From Nyssa sinensis (lineage: Eukaryota; Streptophyta; Magnoliopsida; Cornales; Nyssaceae), in NCBI GenBank assembly GCA_008638375.1, contig CM018035.1, positions 22,054,307-22,118,306 on the forward strand: a stretch of 64,000 nt of DNA, given 5' to 3'. This document shows positions 13,601 to 26,363 of this stretch, in pieces (within the stretch, counting starts at the first letter, position 1; every line of letters starts with the position of its first letter). The translations under genes were made by a program, and so were the position numbers. The notes under the pieces were generated by a model. It was not told where the DNA came from. It saw only the letters and a program-made list of their open reading frames with translations, and searched no databases.

Positions 13601-14350
13601 AAATGAATTATGCATTACACTAGTTGTATCGTGAATGGTTTTAGGTTTTACACAATTGAACGTGAAAAGTATTGTCAACCTCAAAATAGTGGTGTGGTTA
13701 TGACAGTGTATAAAGGTGACAAGGAGATCCAATATTATGGTATGCTAAAAGATATTATTGAACTAAGTAACTGCTTTGATAATCAAATTTTCTTGTTCAA
13801 GTGTGATTAGTGGGATGTTGGGAACAAAAAGACTGGAATACATACAAATTCATATTGCACAAGTGTAACTATGGCTCGAACACGGTATGCTAATGATCCT
13901 TATGTGTTAGCATCACAAGTCAAACAAGTATTTTACCTTAAGGATGCAAAGTTTTGAGGTAATTGGTATGTTGTTGATTTGGTTAAACCAAAATACATTT
14001 ACGATGTCTTAGAGGTAAAGGAGGAAGATAATGGATTAATGAAGAGTGATGTATTCCAAAAAGAGGAACAATCAAGATATTATGAGGATTTGTAACGTCA
14101 TCGATCTCTTGAAGCTATTGATAATGAAAATGATGGCAGTGCGATTGGATCATCATCTCAAATTAGGACTAACATTGAAGCTTTTCAAGTTGACACTTTA
14201 CAGGTTGTCATCAATGTGGAGTCAAATCAGACAGATGCTACTTTCATCAATGATGATACAAGTGATGAAGATGACGATACATTGATGGATTACTGTAATG
14301 ATGAAGAAGATCAATTTTCAACTAATAATGATACTGATATAGATGAGTGA
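10618..14350 (+). pseudogene. CACTA TNP2/TNPD-type transposase, decayed
   Basis: This is the enzyme that would cut the element at its ends. The start ATG at 10618 begins MDKSWMKLP, followed by a zinc-binding-like CPCNKC: the transposase-associated domain (Pfam Transpos_assoc). A TNP2 core (Transposase_21) runs from about 11090 to 12550, with LPKSNYECKK, YDCALLSGE, GYMACPICNKD and NLDVMHIEKNICENVLG recognisable. DUF4218-like sequence follows at 12580-12870 (VHLPHEAKLGGPVQY, then WMYPIE). After an intron (12876-12947) comes SIVEAYIDSE, then a DUF4216-like part at 13610-14010. The tail is acidic and ends at the TGA at 14348. More than ten in-frame stops interrupt it, for example at 11152, 11485, 11569, 12853 and 13808. 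Most lie where the family has Trp or Arg. It cannot give a full protein. Confidence 0.9.
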
Positions 14351-15423
14351 TGGAGAAAGTGAAATGTAAAAACACATGTAAAAACACTGATTTTGGAATG
14401 TAAATATTTTGCAGCTCCATATAGATTTCATGATTTTTGTTGAATGTATGAATCCACTTTTATGTAATGTACTGTTTGGAAGCTAGATAGTCAATTGAGA
14501 ATTCAGTTTTTTCTTAAATGTGATGAAAATACACTATATTCAGTAAATATTTTTGTTTCAAGTCTGTTGAGGAATTGCTACAATCTGTATATGTGTTTGG
14601 TGTTTTCTTTTATGTTTGAATACGAGTTTAGATGTCAATATCCATCCTGAGACTGTATTCCCTGATCCTTTTGCGTGTCATTCCGATTTTTATAAAACTA
14701 AAAACCTACTTTAGAATTACTAGTCGTACTTCATTCCCTACATATTCAATTCATACGTAAGTATAACATGACTACATCTATCTGTACCTTTTTATCTGTT
14801 AGTTATATCAGTATCAATCCAGCATATAGCTTGTTAGAGGAAAATTAAGTTTATAAACACTAGTGGCATTTCTGTTCAATAAAAAGTGTAAAACATTCAT
14901 AATATCTGTTCAACATTTTATAACCTTTAAAGAAAATAAAGGATTTACCTGGGATCATTTTCTAATGTTTCCAACTGTTGTAAACCATGTGTTGCATTAC
15001 ATTAGAATCATTGTAAGCCTTATTCATTGTGTAGCTGCATTTCTTTTACTTGGTTCAACCAACTTTCCTGTAATTTACAAATCCTAACAAACCTTCTTCC
15101 TAAATCCTAACAGATTATTAGAGGGAAAAGCAATCATGGTTCTGGTCTTTCTCTGTAATTTACAAATCATCATTATCAATTGTATTAATGTGGGTTCCAA
15201 TGAACATTGTACTAAATCATTCTGAAACATTGTGCTTTGGGTGGTTCGTCTTTATGTTGCATTGTGAGTGCCAAAACTCAGCTTCAATGCATCAGGTGTC
15301 TTTGTAGCCATTTACTAATTTAAGATTGCTACACTTTACATGCATTACACATGACATGCCCTTTTAGCTAATTTTTAAAAAGCTGTCCATTTCGATGCTG
15401 GGGACTGATCTCTCTATTACAGG
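14351..15423 (+). other. Spacer between the two CACTA genes
   Basis: AT-rich, with no supported gene. It contains the 3' end of the transposase transcript and the presumed promoter and leader of the second gene. A splice acceptor-like TTACAG lies just before the ATG at 15424. Confidence 0.5.
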
Positions 15424-16844
15424 CATGGCCTCTACACATGGTAGTGGTACTTCATCAAACTCAATGGTTGCCACATCCTCCTCTCATCAGGGTAATATTT
15501 GAGTTAAGTTTGATTAATATTTTTTTTTTACTTTTTATATATATTACACTTTCTAATTATGATTTCATTTTTCTTGTCCAGGTTCGACCACTACATGGAG
15601 AGGCCATGGGAGGGCCAAAAATACGAAATTGAGGTTGTACACTCAAGTAATGCGAGGAAAGCCTACTATTATGATACCACCCGGCCTCACTCAACCGGTC
15701 GGACATAACTTGAACATGTTCAAGGCTGAGCTAGGCATAATTTGTCGATGCTATGCACTAATTGTTGCAGCTACCTAGAAGCAGATGGAAGATTTTCAAA
15801 ATACAACATTACGCCTTCGACTTGAGGTATAAACTGATTACATTTGAAGTATAAAGCTTGATTATTAGGTACTTTTCAATAATTATATTCTTATTTCCTT
15901 GTCTCATTTGTAGGAGGCATTCAACATAGAACTTGAAAATTTGCATATGAAGTTTTGCGTAGCTAAAATGTCTGCCAAAATTCTGAAAGAATTCTGGTAT
16001 GAAATGCATGTTCACTACAACAAAATGGTTGATGCTAGAGTTAATGTACACTCGCATCCTTACCACGGCGTATCTCTAGATGACTGGGACATTGTTGCAC
16101 CCGATTTGAGGGAGATGATTTTAAGGTATCCTATTATTTAAAGTTTGGGTAATATGGATGATTTGATAGTCTTTGATTGCTGGGATCCATACTGAAGCTA
16201 ATTGTCTGCTACTTGTTTGAACTAAAATCATATGCTAAAAAAGTTTCTGCTAGATAATATTTGCTATCATATTGTTATGCTGGATAATGCTTGCTATCAT
16301 CTTGCTGATTTGGTTGTTGGCATTATTTTCAAGGACTATTTATATTAGGGATATTTTTTGTTGGCTATTGCATATACACTATTAAGATAACATTTTCCTT
16401 TGCTTTGTGCTAATATGTGATAGGCTTTAAGTTTAGTGCCTTGTGTGGTTAGGAGTTTGGACATGTAGTGATGGTGGTGATGATGATGCTTGAATCATAA
16501 ATTCAAGAATCCACTCCATTATTGCACACTTCTTCATAAGTTTCTTGAAATATTTCTTCACAAAGAATGTTTTCCAGGAAAGGGGTCTTGAGAAATATTT
16601 TTCAAAACTTCTACTTATGTTGTATTCCATTGAATTTGTGTCTTCACCTATTTTCAATGACATAAGAATTTTGAAAGATGGACATCATGTAGCATAGGGA
16701 TAGTTTGAGCTCTTTCTTTTTAATTTCATGTGTATCTATATAAAAGCTTGACCATGTTTCTAATTGTAGGGGCTGGTTGTATAGATTTAGATTGTGATTT
16801 TTCTACTTTTAATGTAAAAAAGATTGCCATATTATTTTTTTTTT

Positions 16845-16930
16845 TATCAGCGAAAAGAAAAATATATTGATGTAAAAGGATGTACAAGACATACATGATA
16901 AGATACATCGACAAAGGATTTTGCAAAGGG
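16845..16930 (-). repeat. LINE-like 3' tail in an intron of the second CACTA gene
   Basis: A T-run followed by ATCAGCGAAAAGAAAAATAT and TTGATGTAAAAGGATG. Read on the minus strand this is an AATAAA-like, TTTGCTGAT-poly(A) tail as found at plant L1 ends. A related tail is at 53166. Short fragment only. Confidence 0.4.
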
Positions 16931-17261
16931 CATGAGAGCTTGCCATATTATTAGTTGATCTATTGGTTCTAATAGTTTATTCTTCCTTTTTAGTTTGATT
17001 TGTCGTATGCCTCCATGGTTAGTGTGGTTGCACAGGATACAAAAGGCAGAGTTGAAGGTAGATGATCTTTAATTATAGAAACCTTAATATACAATAACTA
17101 CAAATGAGATTCCTAAAAAAAGGTCATTACTCAGTGTTTGTCCCACTTTGTTGCTTCTATATGATGAGTAGCCTATTCTGTTTAGTTACCTGGTTGTGTT
17201 TCTATCATCATTGTTATGTGCACATTAAGATTATCTTAGTTTTTTCTCTTGGCATACATAC

Positions 17262-17307
<46 letters not shown>
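17262..17307. repeat. (TA)n(TG)n microsatellite
   Basis: About 46 bp of alternating TA then TG dinucleotides, in an intron of the second CACTA gene. A second (TG)n lies at about 17386-17400. Confidence 0.9.
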
Positions 17308-17311
<4 letters not shown>

Positions 17312-18694
17312 TAAAAGATCTATAATAATGCCTATGACAACTAATACTGATGCCAAAAAATATTTATTCTATAGTAGATGATATATGTGTGTGTGTGTGT
17401 GCAAGTGTGCATTATTTATATTTCTTCACTTTTATCAGATATCTACCTTTTTTGGGCGTATATCACATGTTCTCTCTCATATATACAATTTAAATCTAAC
17501 ACATTTAGAAATTCCTTGACTAAGGCCCCCCGAAACACCAATACACTTGGAAGTTTTTTTTGGTAAAAAATAAAAAAGACAGAGAAAATGAAGATATCAT
17601 TTGTGTTAGCACATTTAACAAATTTCCATTCTCTCAATCCGCTACAAAAATATTTCTTTGTTGATGTTTTTTGATGTAAACACTTTTTGACAGCACTTCA
17701 TGGTAAAGAGTTTCCTTTGTGCATTTCTTTTTGGGAAATGATGTATGTGTTTAGTACAGTTTTTAACTGCACCATTCAGAAATAAATGTCATGGAAACTA
17801 GAGAAGCTATCATCTTTCAAGAATCAACATGCCCTATTTTTTTATATTTTTCTTTTTAATTTATGTTAAAAAGGAAAATATAAAAGCTCCAAATCTATGT
17901 TATGTTGTCATAATGATCTTTTATTTACAGGAAATAAGTCAGAAAAATGCTGCAAACTGGGAAAAACGTCAAGTAAATCATCGTGGTAGGTTAAAACCAT
18001 TTGTGCAATACCTCCATGAGAAGGTATAATATCATTTTTCTTACTTTTTTTTGCCTTATCCTTGAGTAGACCACTGGTTAAGTTTCAATGAGAACTAATA
18101 TCAGTATATACATTATATAGTGTGATTCCTTGACTCAGTAAACCGTTAGCCAAATTGAACTATGGAGGATGACGCATTTTAAAGAGGGCAAGGGCTGGGT
18201 CACGCCTCAGTCCCAACATTTTAATGTACGTATTTTTAATTATAATTTTATATTCATTAATTGTAATAACTTGTCTCATTTATAATTATTGCAGGATCAC
18301 ATGATTAACCTCCAATCACAGCCACCCATAGAGGGTAGAGGCATTGACTGATGAGGAAATATGTAAACAAATGTTGGGAACGAGGTCGGGATATATGAAA
18401 GGCCTTGGCCATGGGAAGTTGGCTCCTCCTTCATCTTCATCCAGTTAGGGTGTTCAAATAAATGAGCTTTGTCGATTGTATGAAGCCGAGCAACGATGCA
18501 ATGAGGCTTTGGAGGAGAAAATTGAACAAATTAGGGAGACAATGAAGACTGAATTACAAGAACAACTGCAAGAATGAGTGGAAGCGAAAGTTACAATGAG
18601 GATGCAAAGCATGGATGAGCGCCATAGACAAATGGAGGCTGCAATAGAAGAGAGCCAGAAACGTATGGATGAATTTCTTGCAATGTTTGCATAG

Positions 18695-19472
18695 TAAGAT
18701 CATGGGAACATATACAGGTAACATCAAGTCTAATTATGGGTTATGTATTTGGTGTTGCAAAAAGAAAGAAGTATCGATACTATGGTCCGACAATGAACAG
18801 TCAAAAATAATTAGACTATTTTGGTTAGTTTGTTCAATTGTGGTGTTGGTTAGTTTTGTTTAGTTTTGGTTAGTATGTCTTTTGGTCCATTCAAAATTGA
18901 ATGCACAATATATATCAGTTAGATTATGGGTTATGTATTTTATCCTTAATCCTTAAAAGTTAAAGAGCATGAATATATATGGAGAATTTTTGCCATGAAT
19001 TGAAATTTATATCTTTTTTAGGTGCGTGGATGATTTTTACAGCAATGAGTTTTTTCAAATATTTAACTTTATGTTCGACAAAAAATTTGCATCGAAAATA
19101 ATAAAACTAATGAGTCAGAAATACTAAATTATTTTTGGGAAAATGTACAATTTATGCTGACAGTTTATATAGTCAGAAATAATATTTACCGACTGTTTAT
19201 ATGGTCAGAAATAATTTTTTACTGACTATTTATATGGTCAGAAATAATTTTTTACCCACCATTAGTTGCATCAGAAATAATGTTTTACCAACGCCTAAAT
19301 GCGTAGGGAATATGTGAATATTTCCAATGCCATGATATTTTCGTTGGTAATCTTTTTCTGACCATTTTACTACTGACCGTTGTGTGCAACGTCTATTATT
19401 TGTCAGTAATATATATTTTCGACACTAAATAAATTATTTCAGACCTCATCTGGAGTCGGAATAAATGCTTTG
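18695..19472 (+). other. CACTA right subterminal region
   Basis: Non-coding. From about 19070 it carries repeated TCGAAAATAA and GTCAGAAATAAT motifs (near 19171, 19212 and 19240), matching the type of repeats at the left end. Confidence 0.75.
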
Positions 19473-19482
19473 TCTTGTAGTG
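19473..19482 (-). repeat. CACTA right terminal inverted repeat
   Basis: TCTTGTAGTG, the exact reverse complement of 564-573. Followed by ACT, which equals the left flank. Confidence 0.93.
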
Positions 19483-19485
19483 ACT

Positions 19486-21475
19486 ATAGATATTATAACA
19501 GAACAATAACAATAGTCAAATCACAAGGATCCAATATCAAGCATACAACAACGGTCAATCAGAGTATAATCTAGTCCTAGTCATTAGTAGACTATAAGGA
19601 GACACTACTTGTGTTTTTCTTAATATGCGTTAGGTAACTCACACACTTAAGGTTCAACTCTCGGGACTACCTTAACCCTTAACACTATGGTTCTATATCA
19701 ATTCCATAAGTTCTCTAAGGTTGATTATACATTATGCTATACACTGAGTGCCCATTTTCCCAAATGGACATAAAAAATGTGTTCTTGGCTCAAAAACCAT
19801 AAAGAGGCCCTATCACAATGTTTCTAAGTCATTTGGAATCCTTTTAAACCCATAAGGACATTTTTCTAATTTTACTGGACAAGTTTCATATCTACGGAGA
19901 TACTATCTCGCAAAACCAACCTTGGAATCGGATCTAGAAGGTTCAAAAACCCTAAGGATGCTTTCTTTATATTTTATTGACTCTTATAGATATTTGTTCC
20001 ATACCTAGGGGCATGATCGTAATTTTATATATTCATGTAGGACCAATACTATCTCCCAGTTTGATCAATCTTATATCATATTTAGATTCCTAGCATCCAA
20101 AAACCTTGAAAACACCTCTTTTGGATTTTAATTTGACATTTAATTACTCAATCTAAGTTTAGGAGTATAATCGTCATTTTACTAATTTAAGTGGGACCAT
20201 TACCTGGTCCCAATTTGTCAAATCTAATAGTACATTTGGATTTCGGGTATCCAAAAATCTTGGATTAGCCCTTTCCAGATTTTAATTAACTTTTGAATTA
20301 CTTAATTTATCATCAAGGGTATTTTTATAATTTTACATATTTATGTGGGACCAACCTGGGTCTCCAAACGTCTAAACGGATCCTGCCATTTAGTTCGAAA
20401 CACCCAAAAACCCTAAGAATGCTTCTTCTCACATTTTAATTGGCTTTATTTTCAATTTTACAAACAAGTGAGCTTTTATGTAATTTTTAAAAAATTTATT
20501 CATTGGTTTGTAATTATTCCAATTAATCCAGCCCCTTTGTAATTTTAATAGATTCAATTTCTTATCCCTACTTCCAAACAAGACCAATTCAATTTCAATT
20601 TCAATTTCAATTTATAAAATAGGGTTGTCCCCATTCCAGTTTATCAACCCCAAATAGTGGTCAAGCCAACACTTGTGCCTAAACATCCCAACTCCAACCC
20701 TAGTAGCCAACCAATTCTAACCAACTAAAGGTTCAACTCGTTTACCCGACAAACCCATTGATCAGACTTGTTGACCATTGACCTACCGGGTTAACTCGGT
20801 TGATTAGTCAATGCCCGTTGACTCGTTAGCGATGATCTCTCCGGTCATCTTTTCTAGCAAGTTCGTCGAAAAATAGTTGAAAACCTTTTTTTTTTCTTTT
20901 TTTTTCTATACAATTTTTTTTTTATCTCTGTTCATCTTAAACTATTTTAAACATCATTTGGGATCTTTTTGGATGGATCTTGAGGATTGAAGGAGCTAAG
21001 AACAAGGGTTCCCGATAGAACTCAATTTTTTGGCAAGGCTTTACAACTCACAACTCCATCTTCCCCGACCACTGTTTCCACCTCCATTCTTTCCAACTCA
21101 CTTCCTAGAACCCTAAGGGACTTTACCCAATGATCAGATATTCTTAAAACTCCTCCAAATCCCTTTCTCGTTCGAACCCAGATTTACATATATATATATA
21201 TATATATACACATACAAAAACAAATATATGTACACACAATGAAATGCACACATAGAGCTAAGCATACACAAGATCAAATATCACATCTAGAACTAAATAA
21301 CATGTTCAAAGAAGTCCCTACATTATCCATTGTGCTCCACGGTCTAGAGAGATACAGAGTAGCGACAGAAAGCTCGACGAAGCTTCCATGGCTATCATTC
21401 CAGTCACTGTATAGCTCTTCTCTGCATTTCTTCTTCTCTTTTCTTTCTTCTTTCTTTTCTTTTCTCCTTTCTTCA
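19486..21475 (-). other. Old gypsy LTR-like non-coding sequence
   Basis: No gene. Segments such as that around 20380-20460 (TTAGTTCGAAACACCCAAAA, then CATTTTAATTGGC) resemble 37320-37380 in the minus-strand solo LTR 31770-39131. It is therefore probably a diverged LTR of the same broad class in minus orientation. It includes a (TA)n run at about 21189-21208 and pyrimidine-rich sequence at 21420-21470. Ends not found. Confidence 0.4.
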
Positions 21476-23219
21476 TTTCCTGTAGAGACATGGAAAAATT
21501 GAGAATGAATTTTTTTCGTTTTGCTAAGAGGACTGTAGTATCCTGAACTGGGACATGACGCGTAAACCGAGACAAGTCGAATCGAGTAGCGTAATATCAG
21601 TTATAGCTGAACATAAATTCCGAATAATTTAATAATTCCATTTTATCTAAAAAGGTCAAATAATAATATCGAGTGTTGACCAAGCAATGAATATAGTATC
21701 AAAGATGAACCAAGACCGATTCAGATCGAGAATAGTAGACCCCAAGATGTACCGAATTATTTTAATGAGTAATATATAGTGACGGGTATGATTACTGAAG
21801 TAATTAGTAGAAACTATAATCTCAAGGAATTACAAAATTTAGAAAAGCTGAGTACGAACCGACCGAGCCGATAAATATAATTTCGAATAAAACTTTTATT
21901 CTCATTTTTATTTAATTATTTAAATTGTCTAATTATTCTTTTGTGTTATGCATGGGTGTAGGTTATGTATATATATGCATTATATAATATGTGTATTTGT
22001 ATAAAGGTGTATATATATTATAATGCAAATTTATTACATGTATACATAAGCATGGCAAGTTACATGCAAGTGGGCAGTGTGTGTATTGTGTGTGTCGACA
22101 GAAAGTGGCTAAAGTGTGGGTTGTATATTTTATATTATATGTGTACAAATATCAAGTAAAGCAAAGGAAAGTAGGAAAGAAAAGAAGGGTTGATGGGAAA
22201 GAAATCTGTGAGAGCAGGTGCAGCAGGTGGGCGTACAGCAAAAGAAAGAGAGAAAGTCAGAGATAGGGGAGGGGCTGTAGGCCTGGAGAGTTGCGTGAGA
22301 AAGTGGGAAAAACCTATGTGTATATGAATACATCCGTTGGGATTGAGAGGGAAAGAAAATCAGAAAGAGAGAAGGAAAAAGAGAGAGAAGGAAATCTGAA
22401 CGAGAGGAGGAGCAAGGGAAACAAGTTGTGAGCGTTGGAGAGGAGTTACACCAAAGAAAAAAATACAAAAAGAGGTATGCCGGTTCAGTCCTATATTTAT
22501 TTATTTATTTTTAAAAGCATGATGGTTGATTCAATTATAAGAACTTGTAGAGTAAGAAAAATGGAAAACATTGCAAAAGGAATCAGTTGAAATGAGTTAG
22601 AAACGAGGGAGAACAGTGGGGTTACAGGTCAAAAACAATAATCGGGTTGGTGGGTTTTCATACTTCAAAACTTAACAAAAACTGGTTAGATGTTATCCTC
22701 TTAGGTACAAAACAAGTTTAGGATTTAAAATGGAGCAAAACAATGGGGAAATGACCACTGAAATGGGGGAAAACCAGTCGGCCGGATTCTAGGTTGGTGG
22801 CCGGAAAAGCGAAACTGTATGCTAAGAAAACCTATTGGGTAGGTGCTGAAAAGTGCTCTAAATAATTGCTTAAGGTTCCAGATTTATTTTGGGGTAAAAA
22901 TAATAAGATTTGGATGTAAAAATGGGGAGAAAAACGAAGGGCTTGATCGCGGTCTCCGGCGACATGGCCGGAGAAGACGACCGGAGTGTTGGTCGGAAAG
23001 CCGTGTGGGCGCAAGGGCGACTTGGGCCGTTCCTGTTGGGTTGCTGTTTTGGTTTAGGGGTGTTGGGCTTGTTTGAGTGGGCTGAGATGGGTCTGTTAGA
23101 TTAAAAGGGAAATTGGGCCTCTATTTTTAAAGAGAAATTTGGCCTGTTTGGCCCAATAGATTCAAAAAAAAATAAAAATAAAAAAGGGGGTGGGGTTTCA
23201 CAGGAAGGTGCGGCTCAAG

Positions 23220-23290
23220 AGTTTCGAACTAAGGACGTGGGGGAACGGAGCCAAGCGCGTGAACAGTTTGGACGGTTACCAACCGTGCCA
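23220..23290 (-). other. tRNA-like cassette in a solo LTR (family A)
   Basis: On the minus strand a GGTAACCGTCC segment is followed by AGTTCGAAACT, which resembles a polymerase III B box. The same cassette occurs at 34690-34765 in another copy of the family, also antisense to the LTR. Function not shown. Confidence 0.4.
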
Positions 23291-23452
23291 TATTTTGAAC
23301 ATAATATATATATGTAATACATTTGGCTCTATTCAATGAATTAAATTAAACGACCCGAAATAGCCCGAAACCCAAATGAGGCAAGCCTTATATGTTTTCT
23401 AACTATTTTGGACCTACTAAGACCAACGGTGAGGTCCGTGACCCAAGATGAG

Positions 23453-25191
23453 TGGAAGCGCGTCGTTAACACTCCAAAAATAAATTAACCTTACTTCTTA
23501 ACACAGTAAGCACAGTAGCTAGCTAAGTAAGGGTCGATCCCACAGAGAGTGTCTGCAATTTATTTATTTTATTTATTCTGACTAAATCTAAACTAAAATT
23601 CAATTAATAACAAAACTATAAAAGGGGGGTTGGAATTTTGATTAAACTAATTACGAATGAAAATTAAATTAATAACAAAAATCAATGAATTTAAAACTTC
23701 AGTTCTTCGGTTCAATCTCACCCTCACAGTCAATGGAACAATCAATCAATTATAACATTATCCTCCCTTTCAATGAATCTAATAATCCTAGGTAACAACA
23801 AGCTCTGCTACCCGAAATTTTCCTTAGTTCCTCACTAATGAAACAAGCTCTCCATTAGATTCTAACCATTATACAATTTAGAACAAGCTCTCTAAATTTA
23901 ATACAATGGCAGCATTAATATTTAGGAAATTAGATTATTCTAAGCAACAATCACACAAGCTCGGACTGTTTAACTTAGGACATGATAATCATAGCAATAA
24001 ACAAAAGCTTGACCATAATCATCTATCACTATTTGCCACAATTGATTAGGAACCATATCAATTACATAATATATTTCCTGAATCTAGCAATTGATAATAA
24101 TCTGATCAATCTAACAGGCCTTAATTAAATCAATCAAACTAAATATCAATAAACAATTAAAATAGATTATCATGAACAGATTCATAAGAAAAGGGAGAAA
24201 TAACGTTACTGTATTGATTCAACCATTAAGCTGCAATGAGGGTTCAAAATCCCCTAGAACTGAATTAAAAATCTAGCCTAACATACTCAAATAAGAAAAA
24301 TCTAATAAATTATTTATCCTCTGTTTTCCTGTACAGCGCCTCTGTTCAACCTGCTGCCGCACGTTGCCTTCACATATGCTTCTGTACGCTCTCTCGCGCC
24401 GCACAAGCTTCTTCACTGGTTTGCGTCGCTTCTCTCTTTTTTTTTCCTCCAAACCCTTCTTTTCTTTCTTTTTATTTCTTTCCCTTGGGCCCCACACGTC
24501 CACTTCAGCCAGCCGCACCCCTCTTGGGGCTTTTCTTTCTTTTCTTTTGTTTGGTCTTGCTTTTGGTTCATGGGCCCCACTCCTTTGAATTTTCAACTCT
24601 TTATTCTTTCTTCAGCCGTTCAAGCCATATACTTCTCTTGGTTCAGCCTCCCAAATCACACAGCAGCCGCACTTTAATTAGGCTAAAACTTGCGAGCTAT
24701 TTTTATATTCCAAAATGACTGAATCTTGACTCGGGCTCTTCACGAAAGTTGTAGCCTTGGATGAGTAGATAATTATAGGATTTTAAAACACCTGATTTGG
24801 GCTCCAGAAACTCAATTTACGGCCTGTTGAAGTTGGCTGGTCGGACAGGATTCCACTGTGCGGGACAGCTTTCCAGGCCTGATTTCGACACAATGTTTGG
24901 AGGCCCAAACGAACTTGATTTTTGCAAACCAGACCTTTCTGAAAATCCCAAGACGTCCTCTACAAACTTCATGAAGACCGCGTCCTCATTCTCGAACTCT
25001 AACACCTTCCAAATCTCAAGTGAAGCTTCATAGGTAAAATCTGTCCAAAAACCAAAAATTACACAAAATTATTCTTTACCATCAATGCTTCCCTAATTCA
25101 ATAAATGAATCAATTAGCTCACTTCAATAGAAAATATGTCACAAAACTAAATATAAGGGAATTAAAAATATGAAATATTATGCTCCTATCA
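23453..25191 (-). mobile_element. Nested solo LTR of another gypsy family
   Basis: TG...CA ends (TGGAAGCGCG at the left, CTCCTATCA at the right), flanked by ATGAG on both sides (23448-23452 and 25192-25196). Removing it with one ATGAG restores continuity with the related LTR at 34490-34560 read on the other strand. In minus orientation it starts TGATAGGAGCATAAT and contains GGGATCGACCCTTACTT near its end, a phrase I associate with Tat/Athila-type LTRs. 1739 bp, no coding domain. The short open frames within it (for example around 24273-24596) are not convincing genes. Confidence 0.88.
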
Positions 25192-26149
25192 ATGAGGTCC
25201 CAAAAAATAAAAGACCCGTAGAACCCTTAAAAATTACCAAAATGCCCCTAAGTCAAAACATAGTCAAACGAACCCCGATTTGAGTAAAAAAATAATGAGA
25301 TCTTATTATCTCGAACATTCTGAACTCAGCTATGGATTCCTATTTATGAAAAGAGGCCTCGAGAATTGGGAACTCATGAAGGAGCAAAATGACCGTTTTG
25401 CCCTTTTAAGTACAAATATCCAAATTAAATTCTGCGAAAGCCTAGACCGATTTTGTTCGACGTTCCGAACTCAATAGTAGATTCGGTTTAAGTAAAAGAG
25501 ATACCAATCATAAAGAGACATAAAATTTGATGAATGGCATGAATTCAGATAATGATGTATTGCGACCTAATTATGAATTTTAGGAACACCAGAAAGGGAA
25601 AGAGAAAGTGAGTTGATTCTTTAGACCGACATAGTGGGAGGGCAGAATTACTCATTGGTGGATGGAACTGCATTGTGGACACAGCTTACTAGGGTTGTGA
25701 CCAACCCTACCAGGTACGATATATTGTGCTAAGTAAGAAATAGAATTAAGTTTAGGAATAACTGCCATATTGACTTGATGATTCACATGTTTGTCTTATT
25801 GCTCATATGCTTATGTGCTCCTTGTTATCTTGTTGAAAGTTTGGTGATGAATGTGGATCATGACTATGTGTACCTCACATGCGTAGCAGGATGTGTAGAT
25901 TATATTTTGAGGATTGTTGAGATTATGTAATACGTGATTTAAAACATGTGTTAAGTGAATTGTGCTTGGCATGTACCCTTGATGAAAAGATCTTGTGATT
26001 GGAATGTTGTTTTGTGATACATTGTTTAAAGCATGCTTCATGTGGAGATAAGATGGTTTATTGGGATTACATCGTGACATGGTAGAATCATGAGCATATT
26101 GGCATAGTGTGACTCTTTGGACATGGCGTGAGTTGAGCATTTGGCATAG

Positions 26150-26290
26150 TGCATACTGGATACTCAGGCCGTCGGGGAAGGTCCGTAAAGTGAGACATAC
26201 TGGTTACTCAGGCCGTCGGGGAAGGTCGTAAAGTGAGACATACTTAGATGCTCAGGCCGTCGAAGAAGGTCTGTAAAGTGAGGCATGGTT
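26150..26290 (+). repeat. Tandem repeat inside a solo LTR, about 44 bp x 3
   Basis: Each unit contains CTCAGGCCGTCGGGGAAGGT, then GTAAAGTGAGACATACT. Four units of the same repeat occur inverted at 33420-33595. Confidence 0.85.
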
Positions 26291-26363
26291 GTGACATGGA
26301 GTTTGCATGGGTGTGTCACGCATATTTTCATTACATTGTATTAATGAATTCATGAATATGTGA

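Larger units (their letters stand above)
15424..18694 (+). pseudogene. Second CACTA gene, Transposase_24-type, decayed
   Basis: Several short exons on the + strand. The first encodes MASTHGSGTSSNSM and ends at a GT near 15491. The next (about 15582-15828) encodes a basic, Gly/Pro-rich part. An exon from about 15914 to 16125 carries FWYEMHVHYNKM. Another at about 17931-18025 (KNAANWEKRQVNHRGRLKPF) matches the conserved core of Transposase_24 proteins. The last part holds MLGTRSGYMKGLGHGKLAPP followed by a glutamate-rich coiled coil and ends at the TAG at 18692. Family members accompany TNP2 genes in CACTA elements and are thought to be the subterminal-repeat binding partner, as TNPA is in En/Spm. 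In-frame stops (near 15775, 18446 and 18576) and one apparent frame change near 18345 show decay. Exon limits are approximate. Confidence 0.75.
564..19482 (+). mobile_element. CACTA (En/Spm) DNA transposon, full length, with a nested Athila element
   Basis: The left end starts CACTACAAGA and the right end finishes TCTTGTAGTG, a perfect 10-bp terminal inverted repeat. Both ends are flanked by ACT (561-563 and 19483-19485), the 3-bp target duplication typical of CACTA elements. Subterminal regions carry many short repeats of the type TATTTTCGAC/GTCGAAAATA (580-870, 8690-8830, 19070-19440) and GTCAGAAATAAT (19170-19260), the sort of sites bound by the element's own protein. Inside lie two + strand transposase genes, a TNP2-type at about 10.6 kb and a Transposase_24-type at about 15.4 kb. 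That is the usual two-gene content of autonomous plant CACTA elements. Both genes have many stop codons, so the copy cannot move by itself, though it may still respond to proteins supplied elsewhere. An Athila retrotransposon (875-8667) has inserted into its left subterminal region. Confidence 0.93.

Noticed and set aside
24273..24718. Overlapping frames at 24273-24718
   Set aside because: Low-complexity sequence inside the nested solo LTR 23453-25191; no domain, both strands open.
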